From: Chalara sp. BL73
Lineage: Eukaryota; Ascomycota; Leotiomycetes; Helotiales
Assembly: GCA_918026815.1 (NCBI GenBank)
Contig: CAKJVC010000006.1
Span: 1,612,001 to 1,676,000 of the forward strand
Reading direction: 5' to 3'
Length of the DNA stretch: 64,000 nucleotides
Shown: positions 1 through 11,430 of the stretch, piece after piece
Position numbering within the stretch: the first letter of the stretch is position 1
How the letters are laid out: each line of letters begins with the position of its first letter
The notes under the pieces: generated by a model
Databases searched by the model: none
Told to the model about the DNA's origin: nothing
What the model saw: the letters and a program-made list of their open reading frames with translations, nothing else
Made by a program: the position numbers and the translations under genes

Positions 1-248
1 GAATGTGTTGGCCGTGAAACCGTCTTTGGGGGTATAAGAAAGTTGGTTTTTGTCTACGGGTTTTTTTGTTTGGGTAGTTCTCAGTGTTATCAACAGATGT
101 GGCAGGCAAGCACAGCGTGATAGCCCAGGTCTCTTTGCGCGTCTATCCATCATGTGCATTGGAAATCTTAGCTTTATTGTGTATAGTGCTTGGCTTCTAG
201 TTAGCTCCAATACTACCACCCGACACTTTAAATCGGGAACCTGATATA

Positions 249-1151
249 TCACTGGGAGCAAGAATCCTTTGACCCGCTTGCGTCTTGTTCCTTGTTTAAC
301 GGTGGTTGTGATGCCTCATCTTCTTCCTTAATCTCTGCGAGAGTTGTCTCTGCCTCTGCTCTCTCTTTGTTCTGCTTGTTGACTCTCACTTTCTCATCTT
401 CTATACTCATTCTCAATGCCAATGCCAACTCTGGGTCTACTGAAGGATCAATGCCGAATTCAAATCCACTAGCATCACATATCCCACCAGCTCCCGTGCT
501 TCCATCGCCATTCAATATTGGGGACGCAACAAGCTGATCACTTAACAATCCAAATCGAGGTGAAATAACAGCGATATGCGATCCAGCACCACTTTCGACA
601 TTCTCGTTGAAGACGGCCAGCTTGTTTTTAACGTCGTCACCTAGTTCTCCCAATACAATAAAGTCGATGGAAATACTATTCTTTGTCATCTTTCGTGCAA
701 GCATAGTGAGCTTTTTCTCATCTTCAAGAACAGGGCTGCAGGTGAAAACAATTATGCGTTGACGTTGTGCTTTGTTTTGTCTGTGATTTAAAGCCAGCTG
801 TTATGCTATTCATCAGTATACCAATAACTAGCAAAAAAAAGAACAGGAAAAGAATCATACACTGGCAATTTGAATTGCGGTACTTAAATGACTTTCTCCA
901 CGGATGTTGTTCTTGGCGCGATGTAAAGCCTCAAGGATCTTGCTATGATCGGTTGTTAAAGTGACGAGAACCTCAGGGCCTTTGCCACCCATGCTCATCA
1001 GTCCGACGGAAGATTCTGGATTCGCTTGTGTGATAGCAGAGAAGATTACAGAAACTGCATCGGCTTGCGCTTCATATCTAGTGAGCGTGTAATCGCCATT
1101 TCGACTATTTTCGCTGTTGTCCACGATGACCATAACTGCTTCAAGAACCAT
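249..1151 (-). CDS. RPN10: 26S proteasome regulatory subunit Rpn10 (ubiquitin receptor)
   Basis: Non-ATPase lid/base-linking subunit of the 26S proteasome that binds polyubiquitinated substrates. Two exons are read: 1151-861 and 797-249, joined by a 63-nt intron (798-860) with donor GTATGA and acceptor CATAACAG, giving 279 residues, the usual length. The N-terminal VWA domain starts MVLEAVMVIVDNSE and contains GLMSMGGKGPEVLVTLTTD. Exon 2 continues with LALNHRQNKAQRQRIIVFTC. A ubiquitin-interacting motif, DPELALALRMSIEDE, lies near residue 210, followed by a charged tail. A longer open frame runs upstream to 1361, but the start at 1151 matches the family N-terminus. It is intact, unlike the decayed genes to its right. 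Domain assignment is from recognised family motifs; the splice sites are seen directly. Confidence 0.95.
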
Positions 1152-1683
1152 CTTGTTGTGTTGTGAGGCGCTTGTGGCTGTTTCGGATGTGAAGATTATT
1201 GAGGTTGAGGTTGAGATTGAGAGCAAGTATGGGGGGGTGATGTTGGTGTTGATGGCGAGTCTAATTCCAGCCAGTTGTGGTATTGCGTGATGGCTCCTGT
1301 AGCTGAGCGGTGTAACCTGAGATTTCCAGACCTGATGCTCACCGGACACTGACTGGTCCAAGCTCTTTAGTAGCTCGTGGTAAGTCAGGTGATATAGGCT
1401 TGAGAGCTCGAAATACCAGATGACATCAGCTACTAAGCATTATCAATAATTCCCTCAGGGCCGATAGGTGATCCCCTTGCTCTATTGGCCCGTGACTAGT
1501 AATTTAGCTACTAACATAAGCGATATTCCTAGCGCGTAGCCTGCCCACAGCAGGCATAGGCCGTCTGGGTAGTCAACCACACAGCATCCTACCTGCCCTC
1601 TTCCTGCGGTTAACCACAAGATCCATATTAAAAGCGTACTCCGACAGAACACTACCAGTCTCACCAAAGTAGACCACCACGAG

Positions 1684-2224
1684 ATGATTACTTCTCGGTT
1701 GGAATCCAAACAATACACATCGGAGGCTTTTGTTGAGAGTGTGGGAGCGATCCTCTTCCGCTTATCTTCCCGAGAAGTCTGCGTACTCCGTCTTCTGAAA
1801 CGTAATGAGTATATTCTCGCCAAAGGGCAGCGCAGTTGCGGCGAGAGTCGCCAGATGCCGCCCTGCGGGAAATCACTGCAGTGGCCGGCTTTGCCTTTCG
1901 CTTGCTGCCTTGAACATGTCTACCCGCGCTGTTCCTGCGGCGGGAACCGAGCAGCTGGGTGATAAAGCATACTTCTACACTGGCGTCTGTGGATCTTTTA
2001 CCTTGCAATTCCGCCGTCTAGGAGAGAACGACGTCAAGCTGATCTGGTAGTCCATTGGTGCTGTCGACGAAAATAAGTCTGTCAAGGAAGACTTGCAAGA
2101 GACAAGAAGGCATGCAGTCAAGTTTTACAATTACTTGAATGTTCTGGAGAAGTTGACTTTCCAGATAGATCGCGACATGTTCAAGCGAGCGATCAATCTT
2201 ATAACTAATACGCACCAAGGCTGA
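1684..2224 (+). pseudogene. Nudix hydrolase pseudogene
   Basis: Nudix enzymes hydrolyse nucleoside-diphosphate-linked substrates. The frame starts MITSRLESKQYTSEAFVES and holds VGAILFRLSSREVCVLRLLK. The Nudix box is split: its first part, around LAKGQRSCGESRQ, is in one frame, and its second part, DAALREITAVAGFAFRLL, is in another. This implies a one-base change near 1853-1857. An in-frame TAG at 2048-2050 then interrupts LIW / SIGAVDENK, and the C-terminal half runs open to TGA at 2222-2224. The box ends in TAVAGF rather than the usual EETGF, so the catalytic glutamates also look lost. It appears to be one small, once intact gene of about 180 codons that is now dead. Confidence 0.8.
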
Positions 2225-2375
2225 ACGCTTGTAGCAATACCATTGCTTTGCTGCCAGACGAGCCGGTTAGAGTTAAGGATGCATGTAGACTGAAAAGATC
2301 TTTGTTGTGGGTAGCAGTGCAAACAATTGCAATGCGTTCCAGATTCCTCTGCGCTGAACCTGCCACTCTTTCTCG

Positions 2376-3179
2376 CTATATATCCTCATGTTTCGTTCTA
2401 CCACCCTTAGCAAATAGCAGTAGCAAAGCCATAGACTCGGCAAAGGTGCCGTTGTTATCCAGCACCAAATCTGTATCCGACAGTATCTTTGTAATACCCC
2501 TCTCTGGTTTGAACCTGTCGTTTCCGGACAACTCTTCGGGTTTTACAAGTGATCTCTGCAGCATCCTGTCGTTGTTTGTATCGATCATCTTTGTTATGCC
2601 TCCAGGCCAGGTGAATAATTCATCGCTTCCAACATTACCCAGCGCAATTCCGACAAGATGAATAGAATAACCTCGATCTGTCCCACTAACGGACCAAAAG
2701 GGGCGGATTAAATACTCTCAAACCCGTTGTACTAATGTGCTAAAGGCACAAGAGTGATCGCCAGTGAATGTATGTGATAGCTAGGCAGAACCAGCAAAAG
2801 CAAAAGTTGTAAAAAGTAGAAGCCAGAAAGGGTATCTTACACCTTGGAGCGAGGCTCATAGGGCGTTCAGCTTGTCCTCCCAACGCTGGCGACTTGGCCA
2901 ATCATAACTTGCCGGATCTCTACCACCATACACTGCAGCACTCCGTCTAGTCTTCTGCCACCCTTTATTTACATCGTTTTCAACGTTTCCTAAATACTCT
3001 TTCTGCTCCAAAGAATTAATGACGAGGATCCATTCCGAGTTATTATTCGCGTGTGCGTGACAGACATCCCAGGGAACAAGCTCGCACATGCTTCCCGTCT
3101 CGCATACGACTTTAGCGAGCAAGTTCTCCACCAGCCGTTCAACAATAACCCGGAAGCTGAGTGTCACGATCCCGAACAT
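2376..3179 (-). other. Unrecognised minus-strand open frames, possibly a decayed gene
   Basis: Two minus-strand open stretches, 3179-2856 (107 residues, ends RQRWEDKLNAL) and about 2660-2376 (contains SDTDLVLDNNGTFAE), have an amino-acid composition that looks coding but match no family I recognise. They are in different frames and separated by stops, so if they belong to one gene it is broken or has unplaced introns. An overlapping plus-strand frame (3051-3323) is an alternative. No function is proposed. Confidence 0.25.
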
Positions 3180-3323
3180 TTGCTGCCTAGTTTTGATTCC
3201 GACAACGCCGTGACCGCATGGTTTATCTTCGACCTCAATGTCAAATGTTCATTGAGCAAGGAAGAGGTTTTGGCGCTGCCTCATGAGGTTTACCACGCTT
3301 CACGGCAAGGAGATACTTGGTGA

Positions 3324-4475
3324 GTTTTGGCAGCCGCAGATAAGTTGTGTCTAATAAATGGCAAGGCTTTTACTCCACGGGAAACATAGATTGATAATGC
3401 AAAAAAAATAATGCTTGATATATAAATATGGTGCCAACCATTTACAGCACTGACGAGTTAGTTCGGATTGGGGTGGAGCAATGAAGTCGGATTCTGAGGA
3501 GAGTAGCTAATTGAATGGTGATAGAAATAGGAATTGCTATGATAAACTCAAGGTGTCTGGTGGAGTTTCTCCTCTGTACTCAGGGCAGTCCTGAGTAGAA
3601 TCATCGTCCTGTCAATCACGAAATCTGTTTCTAACTGCATAAGCTGGCAGGCCACTGTTTTTGCACATGTGAACGGTTTTTGATCTCCTCGAGCCTTGCT
3701 CGATCTTCTCCCCTTGTCTCTTGGCGATCAGCGCAAGCGAATTCTGCAGCTCCGTCGTCACACATCTATTTAACAGTTAAAACACGGGCACAAATAAATC
3801 CGAACAGCAAAAGCGTACTGGATGTTGAAAAGAGCTTTGAAGGTAACAAGCAGATCGTTTAACGGAGTACTTCTTCTTTAGTATATATTGGTAAATGCTC
3901 TTTCCATGTAAAGCCTTGAAATTTATACTTGAGCTTTGATGTAAATGAGGCAAAGAATGTTGAAGCAAACTTAACAAACAGTAGATACTCTAAATGACAA
4001 ATGAAAGTGCGAAGGCAGGTTGCTTTTATATTCAGTAAGAAGTATCACAGTTGGTACAAGTGCGAGCTGGCTCGGCTGCCTGCTGCCTGCTGTAGCGTTC
4101 CAAATCGAGCCTTTCGTTTTTATTGTTGTAGTAGTAAGGGAGGCCACAAGCATGGCAACACGACCAAGATTGTACATATCCTTTTATTCTACAGCAAACT
4201 TCGAAACCGGCTTCCCCAAAACACTCTCACAAAAAGTCTCCCCGCCTTTTTGAAATCCTTGCATGCAGCCCAGCCTTTTTAAGCAAGGCGCAGGGGTAGT
4301 GTTCTGATGTCATCAGTTAGTTGTACCCTTCTGTACGTCCCCTACAGCCTCCATGCGACCTCGATATACTTGCCATCATGCCCTTCTCTCCTCCCATGTA
4401 TCTGCCATTGAGGTGTTGGACTTGCAAAACCTACTGCAATTTACTCATAGGATTCAGATTCCGATCGGACAAACT
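3324..4475. other. No supported gene
   Basis: Several open frames of 60-93 codons occur here on both strands (for example 3680-3862 + and 4001-4282 +), but they overlap each other and show no recognisable domain. I see no transposon ends, RNA gene or clear regulatory site. Confidence 0.4.
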
Positions 4476-7001
4476 ATGCCGATGACAACGCCATGCCAAC
4501 CCCGAAGCCTCGCACCTACGTCCTACCTCTCCGAATTTGAGCACACCAAACTCGACCCACAAGTCTTTCCCGGCTGCGCCGTGCAAAAAAAAAAATATTT
4601 CACTCCGCTATCAGTGGCCGACGCCGCATCACTAAAGTAGGGAAAGTCGAGAAGCTCCTAGGCAAAGGCATATTCGGCAAAGTACAACTCGAAGCCTGTC
4701 CCTCGGAAAATAAGGACACAAATGAGGAAAGAGCTGTGAAAAAGGTATGGACGATGGGAACGGGGTTAAATAAGAGTTAGGGGGGAGTTGAAGGCGCTGT
4801 TGAAGTTCTCGAAGCTGAAGGTATACGGTATCTGTGGAGTTTTGGAGACCTCGGATTGAGCAAACGTCGAACGGACGAGACTGGATTTCGAACTCAGGCT
4901 GGTACGTTTGCATACATAGCTCCGGAAATGGTCAATTATATCCCTGAGGTTGATCCGGAAACATCTGAATATAAATGCGGTTGAATGTGGGCTCTGGGGT
5001 GCGTGGTCTACAGATTGGTTTATGGGGTGGTAGGTTCCCACCAAGTCCGTCACTGGTCAAGTTCTGCGTGAATGAGTCTGATATACCACCGAAAGTAGAA
5101 TAATTAACAGGACTTGCACAAATGTTTGTTAAGGCCTTTATCGTATCACATCCTCCCAAAGGTTGACTGCTCGGCAAGCTCTAGAGCATCCCTGGACGAG
5201 ATCTGGTAAGCGCTCCTTCCCATTTTATGAGAATATACAATCGTTAATTAACCCCCTTTTTGGGTTTCGAGACTTCTAATTTCGAGTCACAATCGATCTC
5301 GTTCGGCGGATATGCCACAGAAACTCATTTTGGTCTTCAGTGGCACGAACTTGCGACCACAACCCCGGTTGTCGATTCTAGCGCGGTCGAACACGGCGTT
5401 CCAAAACCCTATCACCTACCAACTGTGGAGGATGAAGGAGAAGAGACTGGGTCAGAACAGGCAGCGTCTCGGTTGTGGTCGAAGAGCCGTGGCGCCCGCC
5501 GCCAACCAAACCGAAGAGCTCAAAGACAAACCAGGACAGGCCGCCGAACTGGGGGTAGCCGAGAAGAAGATCTGATGAACCCCCAAGAGATCCATACGTC
5601 AACATTGTTGAGCCGCCCGTTCTCTCACCAGCCGCACCAAAGAAGCCACTCTTCAGACATACGCTTCACAACCCTCTACGCCACCATCACGTAAAAAGCC
5701 CGGTCGGCCAGGATCTCCAGGACGGGGATTCACCCTCTCCTTCTCCAAGGGCTCAAACCCCCACAGGAGATCAAGCACGACCACTCCAAGGGCGCAGACC
5801 TTTCAAGCAAAAGATCGCGCAGGCAGGAGGCTGAGCAGGAATATATAAGCTCAAAGGGTGACTCCGACTCCGACACCCCTGTCTACACCAGTCACCACAC
5901 CCGCAAACCTGGTCGCCCTCATGTCGGCTCACTGATCAAGATCCAGCCAACGTTCGGTCAGCAAGCCATGCCATCGTGGTCGGAAGAACAAATACCGATC
6001 GAGTCTCCGGAAGGTACAAAGTTTTCGCCTGAGGGCTGGCAGAGACATTCAAACCACAAGCATTTACTTCACCTCCACCTCCTAGAGGAGCACCAGAGCC
6101 TCGGGTGTTCTACAGGGATGCAGCTGGTCGACCGCGAATCCGGCGCTCAAGCATCAGGTTACCTTCCTACGGGGAGAAATTGGCTGCCGCTGCTCCATAC
6201 TATGAGGACATCACCGGGCCAACGATTTCTCTAACACAAGAGAACCTGGAGAAGCACACCCAAACCCCTTGCGGCAGATCAACAACACCAACAGATTGGT
6301 CAACTGTCGATGTGTCTTATGCGAGCGCTAGAGCGGGGAGCTTAAGATTCTCGCGTTCACCACCTCGACGACTCAGCATGTCTCCAGTTCCAAGCCAGAG
6401 AGCTCCGAGCAGGGGGGCGAAAGGTAGTCCCATTTTTGGTGCTGATGAGTCGAGTTATATTGATACCTGGCCGGCTCATCTGGCAAGAACGGCTTATGTC
6501 AAAGAGGATGACGTCGTCAGACCGTCTAATAGAAGAAATAAGGCAAGGCCAACCTACATTTGGGGATAGCGATGAAGTGGTCGGTAAGCCAGTCTTCAAA
6601 CCAGGTAAGGCGAGAGTCTCCACAAGACCGACCTACATGGCGGATGCAGACGAGGAGGTTGTCGATTCACCTGAAAAAGCACGTAAAGGGGAAAATAACA
6701 AAGGTTGGAAGTAGTTCCTGCAAGCCTAAAGTGCATTTAAGGCACCTAAACCTAGCACGACAATAAACAATGCCATACAATGGGACTAATATGAATTCAG
6801 TGGCCGGATGCAATTCAACTTCGGGAGTGAGAGGGCGAACTGGAATACATTGACCGTCAACAGCGCGAGGCAGAGGAATGGCTTGCAGCACATCCGCAAC
6901 AATATCACAGTGAGGAAGAGGTAAACTATGAAAGTGCCAGTAGTTGGGATGGGATCGCCGGAAAGACCACTAGGGACTATGATGACTTTGGAGATAATTA
7001 A
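4476..7001 (+). pseudogene. Protein kinase pseudogene with long disordered tail
   Basis: A degraded Ser/Thr kinase-like gene. A possible start is the ATG at 4476 (MPMTTPCQPRS). An A11 run at 4585-4595 separates this frame from the kinase frame. The glycine loop GKGIFGKV and the lysine strand ERAVKK lie at about 4650-4745, followed by a putative donor GTATGG. Then ELKALLKF, a DFG-like FGDLGLSK and the activation segment AGTFAYIAPEM appear at about 4785-4932, and WALGCVVYRLVYG at about 4988-5030. The HRD catalytic loop is missing, and in-frame stops follow. The tail is low-complexity and rich in Ser, Pro and Arg, with frame changes. It contains YRDAAGRPR near 6105 and ends in an open stretch from 6837 (ELEYIDRQQREAEEWLA) to TAA at 6999-7001. 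It cannot encode an active kinase as it stands. Exact exon limits are uncertain. Confidence 0.7.
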
Positions 7002-8659
7002 GGTTGGTCATGTTTAGTTGCTGTGTGAGTAGATGAAAAATGATCTATGCTTAGTATGGGGCTACCTTAGTCGATTATGTCGCCAATAAGGGGAGGTGAT
7101 GCTTTACATATATTGATACTCTGAGTCGATTTTGCGGAGCGTCCGGCTTGCATTATTGGGAGTCGTGGCGTCTACTTTATTGAGAAGCACAGCTTTTTAG
7201 AATATTGAAATTTGGCATCTGTAAAAGAGGCGACGGCTAGTGATGACTAAAATGAGGATCATTACAAGAGTTCAGAGCGGTAGATCGGAACATTACCATT
7301 ACACTGCGCTTTACTGGAAGTGGCAGGCTTCATGCAAGGATTCACTCAGAAAATGGGGCCGACCTTTTATGAGAGAGTGCTTTGGGGGAGGGAGGTTTCG
7401 AAGTTTACTGTATCAATTACTTCATTTGAGCTTATCGCTGAAGAAATCTGTGAGGTGAAAGGGTTTGTTGGGATGTGAGATTATCCTGGCCTCTTTCCTG
7501 GTCTCTTCAGATGGTTGACGTGCTGTTGTGAAGCTCAACATGCTGTGCTAACCAATATAATGACGGCTTCGGGGAACCTCAAAGTTAAATTCTTACTTGT
7601 CTAGCTTTCGGCGTCCTATGTGACAAAAGATGTATGTAGCCTTGTAGTAGCACCTCAATTACCCTTGCGACCAGCTTCTCTCGACTTATCCGACCCCATT
7701 ATCCAATTCCAGATTTCCTGTCCATCCAGAACTAGCTACTACTGTCACGAATACAAAAGCTTGCGGAAGCTGTTGTTAGGTTCTTTAGTTACGAAAATGC
7801 TAAGCTAAAGAGAAAAAGTAGAGCTCGAGGGAGGTCCCCAGCCCACAGGCCATTAGTCTCAATGAAGGAACACATGCGAACAGGTCACGCGCTAACCGTG
7901 ACATGCAGCGAAGTTTAGGGGCTTGCCCCTTTATAAACCCTTAGAATACCTTATTTTCTGGAGCAGTGAGGGCTCGGGGGTTTGGGGCGCTAGCCCCTAT
8001 ATAAAAACATGATATGTTACTAATAACAACTCAAACAAGCTTTCTATTCTCGATCGTTACGCCTAATGAGTGCCTTCATATTAATGGTTTTGTCCTCTGA
8101 GAAACAACCCTGTCAACTGTGTTCGGCGTAGCCTGGGCCGAAAGCCGTACAGTTCCCCACCCTACGCCTACGTGACATGCATTTTAGAAGGAGACGGGAT
8201 TTAGTCCCATTTCACAACATGGCAGTTAAGTTAATGAGTTTTGATACCCCGGCTGGATTAATCGTTAGTCTGATGGAGAATGGCTCGAATTGTTATTTCC
8301 GGGAAGATCTGTTCAATTACCGGATGGCGTTTCCACAATGACGAATAATTTTCATGGTATTCTCGCGTCTCTTTGGCCGTGTAATTCATGTTGACGTAAA
8401 GAAGCTGAGAGAGACACCGTTCTGTAGCACTGGTTCAATATCTTTGCAGCTAAGCTTCGCCTAATTTTATACTAAAGTTATGGAGATGACGCTGTCTTAG
8501 TATCCTACGGCGGAGACTTGGTAGTCTTGGTCACCAAGCTTTGAGACAAAGTGTGAAGCGGCACGGAAGTATTTTTACTAAAGAACAAACATGCAACATC
8601 CCTCGCCCTCATCCGCCGGATCGTTGTGCGTAATCCATATCACTATGGATGGGGTCATC
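7002..8659. other. Gene-poor stretch
   Basis: No coding region is supported. Short frames at 7240-7458 and 7620-7808 (+) have no recognisable motif. Near 7918-8000 two GGGGCTNGCCCCT-like palindromic words (GGGGCTTGCCCCT and GGCGCTAGCCCCT) occur about 70 bp apart, possibly a repeat remnant. Confidence 0.4.
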
Positions 8660-9461
8660 CTATGAAAATGATTGGCTCATCCACCATTTCAACTCTGCTG
8701 AGCCGTTTTGAACCAAATCTCCATCACAGTCCGCTGATCCCCACGAGCGAACTCTCCATACACCATTAAAATTTTGCTGGAACTTTGACAAAGAGTCCCG
8801 GACGAGATCGTAGATGTCTGAGTTGCCGATGCGAACCTCCCAGGCCTGATGGCTAACGCCGAAGAGGCATTGCGTGGTGCCACTCTTGCGACTGGCGAGA
8901 AGAGCACGGTACTTGCCCGGCGTGATGGATTTCCACCCAATGGCCCAGAAGCCCTTGTTGGTCCTGGCCCATTCTTGAATGGCGCGGCATCGACCCGTCG
9001 TTGGCGCATGGGGACCGGTGTCTCCCACGAAGGAGCTGTGACGGCATTTGTTCTGGTCCGTGGATCTCTCCTCCCAAGAAGGAGGGTACTTGGACGCAGG
9101 AGCAGGAGGGTCGGCCGGGCCCGTTTGGCGCTGTCTCAAGGACGGTGGCTCGTTGTTTTCGGTCACGTTTGGGTGGAGAAAGCTGCTGTCAACCCACTAG
9201 AGACTTGTCAGTTGATATCTCATGTTGCGAAAGATCGAAGCTAGACAAGACGGACGATTGAGCTCGTGCCATCTTCTCTACTAACGACCGATTGAGAATT
9301 CTTACAATCTCGTAGACCTGACCGTCTGAGGCAGTGAAGTTCTCTGGAACCAGATTTGAAGCGTCGAAGTCGAAGCCAGGCTCTTCCGCGCTCTGAAGAG
9401 GAGCCGCAAGGACTCCACTCACAATAAGAGAAGTCGCAATGAGGGTGGAAAGGAAGTGCAT
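8660..9461 (-). pseudogene. Secreted Hce2-domain (Ecp2-type) effector-like protein, frameshifted
   Basis: Hce2 proteins are small secreted cysteine-containing fungal proteins related to the Cladosporium effector Ecp2. The frame from 9461 starts with a clear signal peptide (MHFLSTLIATSLIVSGVLAA) and runs 90 codons to a TGA just after KSLVG. The Hce2 domain is in a different frame, about 9187 to 8660. It carries CRHSSF, GRCRAIQEWA, TTQCLFGVSH and the diagnostic IGNSDIYDLVRDSLSKFQ, then SADCDG. No plausible intron joins the two frames: only a 14-bp GT-AG pair is available at the junction. A one-base frameshift near 9185-9190, or a sequence error, is therefore the simplest reading. Corrected, the protein would have about 265 residues, and the four Hce2 cysteines remain. 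The family call is from motif recall; in-planta function is not shown. Confidence 0.75.
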
Positions 9462-9969
9462 GTTGTGTATATCAGCGCTGTTCTGAGAATGGTGTGAAGC
9501 AGGCTTGATAATGAGAGACTACTCTTGCTTCTCTGTGAGGTGCTTCCCTATATACTATTTATTATACTTATCATCGCTTGATATCAATCCCTTCCAAGAC
9601 TTGACGACATATCGTGGCCGTCTTGGAAGTTGGGTTATGCATCCTTTGAAAAGAACAGTTCGGGTAAAGCCACCCAATGACATTGGCTGTCTGGGTCAGT
9701 ATGTAAACATTGCAGTCAATGGCTTGATGGCGCTCCTCTATCGAGGTTCTCCGTCTTGGTTTACCAGAGACGCAATCTGTCTGCTAAGTATCAATTATCG
9801 TCGCCAAGTATGAAGTGTGCCTTTCATACGGGTTATGATGCTTTGCCGCTGCCATTCTGGGGCAGGAGGACCAAGCTATTATTCTAGCCAAGTTATTAGT
9901 TCATCATGTGCCGCAGAGCAACCCTCAACGTTCGTTTCTTGCGCGATAATTTCTAAATCACATACTGTA

Positions 9970-10333
9970 CAGTAAGGTGCAAAAAAGTCACGGGACCCCC
10001 CCCCAAACAAAACCAGCCAAGATGCACTGTTCTATTTTGGCCATTTTTGTGCTGCCGTTTTTAAATATAAGAAATTGTAAAAGTAGGAACTAGAAGTATA
10101 TTAATAGCTTCTCAGCTATTTTGCACGCGATTTTTATAGTAAATACTTGCTTTTACATACATATATGTATATTTGTATTATATTTGAAACCGAAATTTTT
10201 ATTCAAAATATAATAAATGTATTGTATATTTAGAAAAAAAAAACCTCAAGAAAGCGGCGGTAAAGAAATGATCAAAGTAGTAAAGTAAATCTTGGCTGGC
10301 AAGTGGGGTTCGTGACTTTTTCGCACCCTACTG
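9970..10333. mobile_element. MITE with mariner-like terminal inverted repeats
   Basis: A 364-bp element bounded by TA dinucleotides (9968-9969 and 10334-10335). Its left end, CAGTAAGGTGCAAAAAAGTC, and the reverse complement of its right end, CAGTAGGGTGCGAAAAAGTC, agree except at two positions and continue as CACG..CCCC. The interior is A+T-rich and non-coding. A TA target duplication and CAGTA-type ends are typical of Tc1/mariner-pogo non-autonomous copies. A C9 run follows the left repeat. Confidence 0.85.
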
Positions 10334-10972
10334 TAAGTAGACGAATCGCAGCATATTGAGCTGACGGCAGGCGCAGAGACTGCGATTGAAACTATAGTAG
10401 AGAGCTGGGCCGGCTGGCCGCCGAGAAGGCAGACTATCATGACAAGCCACGAAGTGCTCTGAGCGCCACAGACAAATTCCAATTAATACGAATTGAAGGC
10501 AGTCCAAGCGAATTCTTTGTCTCAGGTCGATCTCAAGGCTGTGGTAAAAACGGAGCAGATAAAATCACGTGCATGTCACATAGAAAAGGTAATGAGGAGC
10601 TCGCAATTATGTCTAGCCATTTTATCAAATCGGGAGAATCTTCTGGCTTCCTTTTCTTTCTCGAAGCAGTCTTCTTCAACCTTCTGTGAATATATTGGCC
10701 TCTTTTCGCATCACAGGAGTGCCGCACACCTGCATCAAGTATATATGTCAAAGCGCCGAGCTTCACCCTGCGGCACGCTTATACAAGCGCCTTGAATATT
10801 AAATGAGGAATTTCCATTTTACCCCACCAAATAAAGGACAAAAACGGGACGGGCCTGGTGGGGAGTACCAAGGTTCTATTAACTAGGGCAGGTCGACGAA
10901 TGAATTTAGGGATATAGATATTCACCGCTTTCTTGATTCGATGCTGAGTAAAGTACAGATCCCCCTTTTCTC
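10334..10972. other. Intergenic, small hairpin
   Basis: Open frames at 10493-10795 (+) and 10533-10766 (-) overlap and match nothing recognised. A perfect short inverted repeat, TACCCCACCA / TGGTGGGGAGTA, lies near 10820-10866, next to AAAGGACAAAAACGGGACGG, which resembles the inverted-repeat ends seen near 54.64 kb. Confidence 0.35.
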
Positions 10973-11160
10973 TTAGTATTGTGTAGGGCGACCTCGGGCA
11001 TCGATCACAGCTTGATATCGCCGCTACGAAGACTCAAATAAACTATTAATAAAGCTATCTAGCACAGTATTCCAAGCTTCTTGTACAATAACTCGTAAAC
11101 GTTCTGTAGAAATTTTTGAAGTATCGTAATAAACCTTATCATATCGTTGTTGTATACGAG
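10973..11160 (-). pseudogene. Tc1/mariner-type transposase C-terminal relic
   Basis: On the minus strand the frame reads YDKVYYDTSKISTERLRV, then QEAWNTVLDSFINSLF, then RRYQAVIDARGRPTQY and a TAA stop at 10973-10975. RRYQAVIDARGGPT-like endings are characteristic of fungal Tc1/mariner DDE transposases. One in-frame TAG interrupts it just before RRYQ. The catalytic core is absent, so only the last about 60 codons survive. It may be the far end of the element family that produced the nearby MITE. Confidence 0.7.
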
Positions 11161-11387
11161 GTTCAGCCTTCTCGCAAGCTCGATGTTACCTCGCCCAGGG
11201 TTGAGAGAATTTTGATGGGGTAGTCACATGACCCTATAATCTTGGCACAGTCTTGGGAGGTTTTGTAATACGAGGTTCAGCCTTCTCAAGGAGACTCCTC
11301 GTAAGTGGGATGGTACGAGTTTTGATGGGTGTCACGTGGCACTGAAAACTTGGCAAAAATTGGCATAGTCTTGGGAGATATTGTAAC
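11155..11387. repeat. Two-unit tandem repeat, about 114-118 bp each
   Basis: The segment beginning TACGAGGTTCAGCCTTCTC at 11155 is repeated from 11269. Both units go on to share TTTTGATGGG, a variable part, TTGGCA(C/T)AGTCTTGGGAG and TTGTAA. The duplication abuts the transposase relic, so it may be subterminal repeat sequence of that element. Confidence 0.8.
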
Positions 11388-11396
11388 AGTAATAGA

Positions 11397-11430
11397 GATA
11401 TAAATATAAATATAAATATACATATATAGA
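11397..11430. repeat. AT microsatellite (ATATAA)n
   Basis: Four to five tandem copies of ATATAA-type hexamers, ending in ATATATAGA. Confidence 0.8.

Noticed and set aside
1482..1823. 113-codon minus-strand frame overlapping the Nudix pseudogene
   Set aside because: Antisense of the Nudix frame; basic low-information sequence without a domain.
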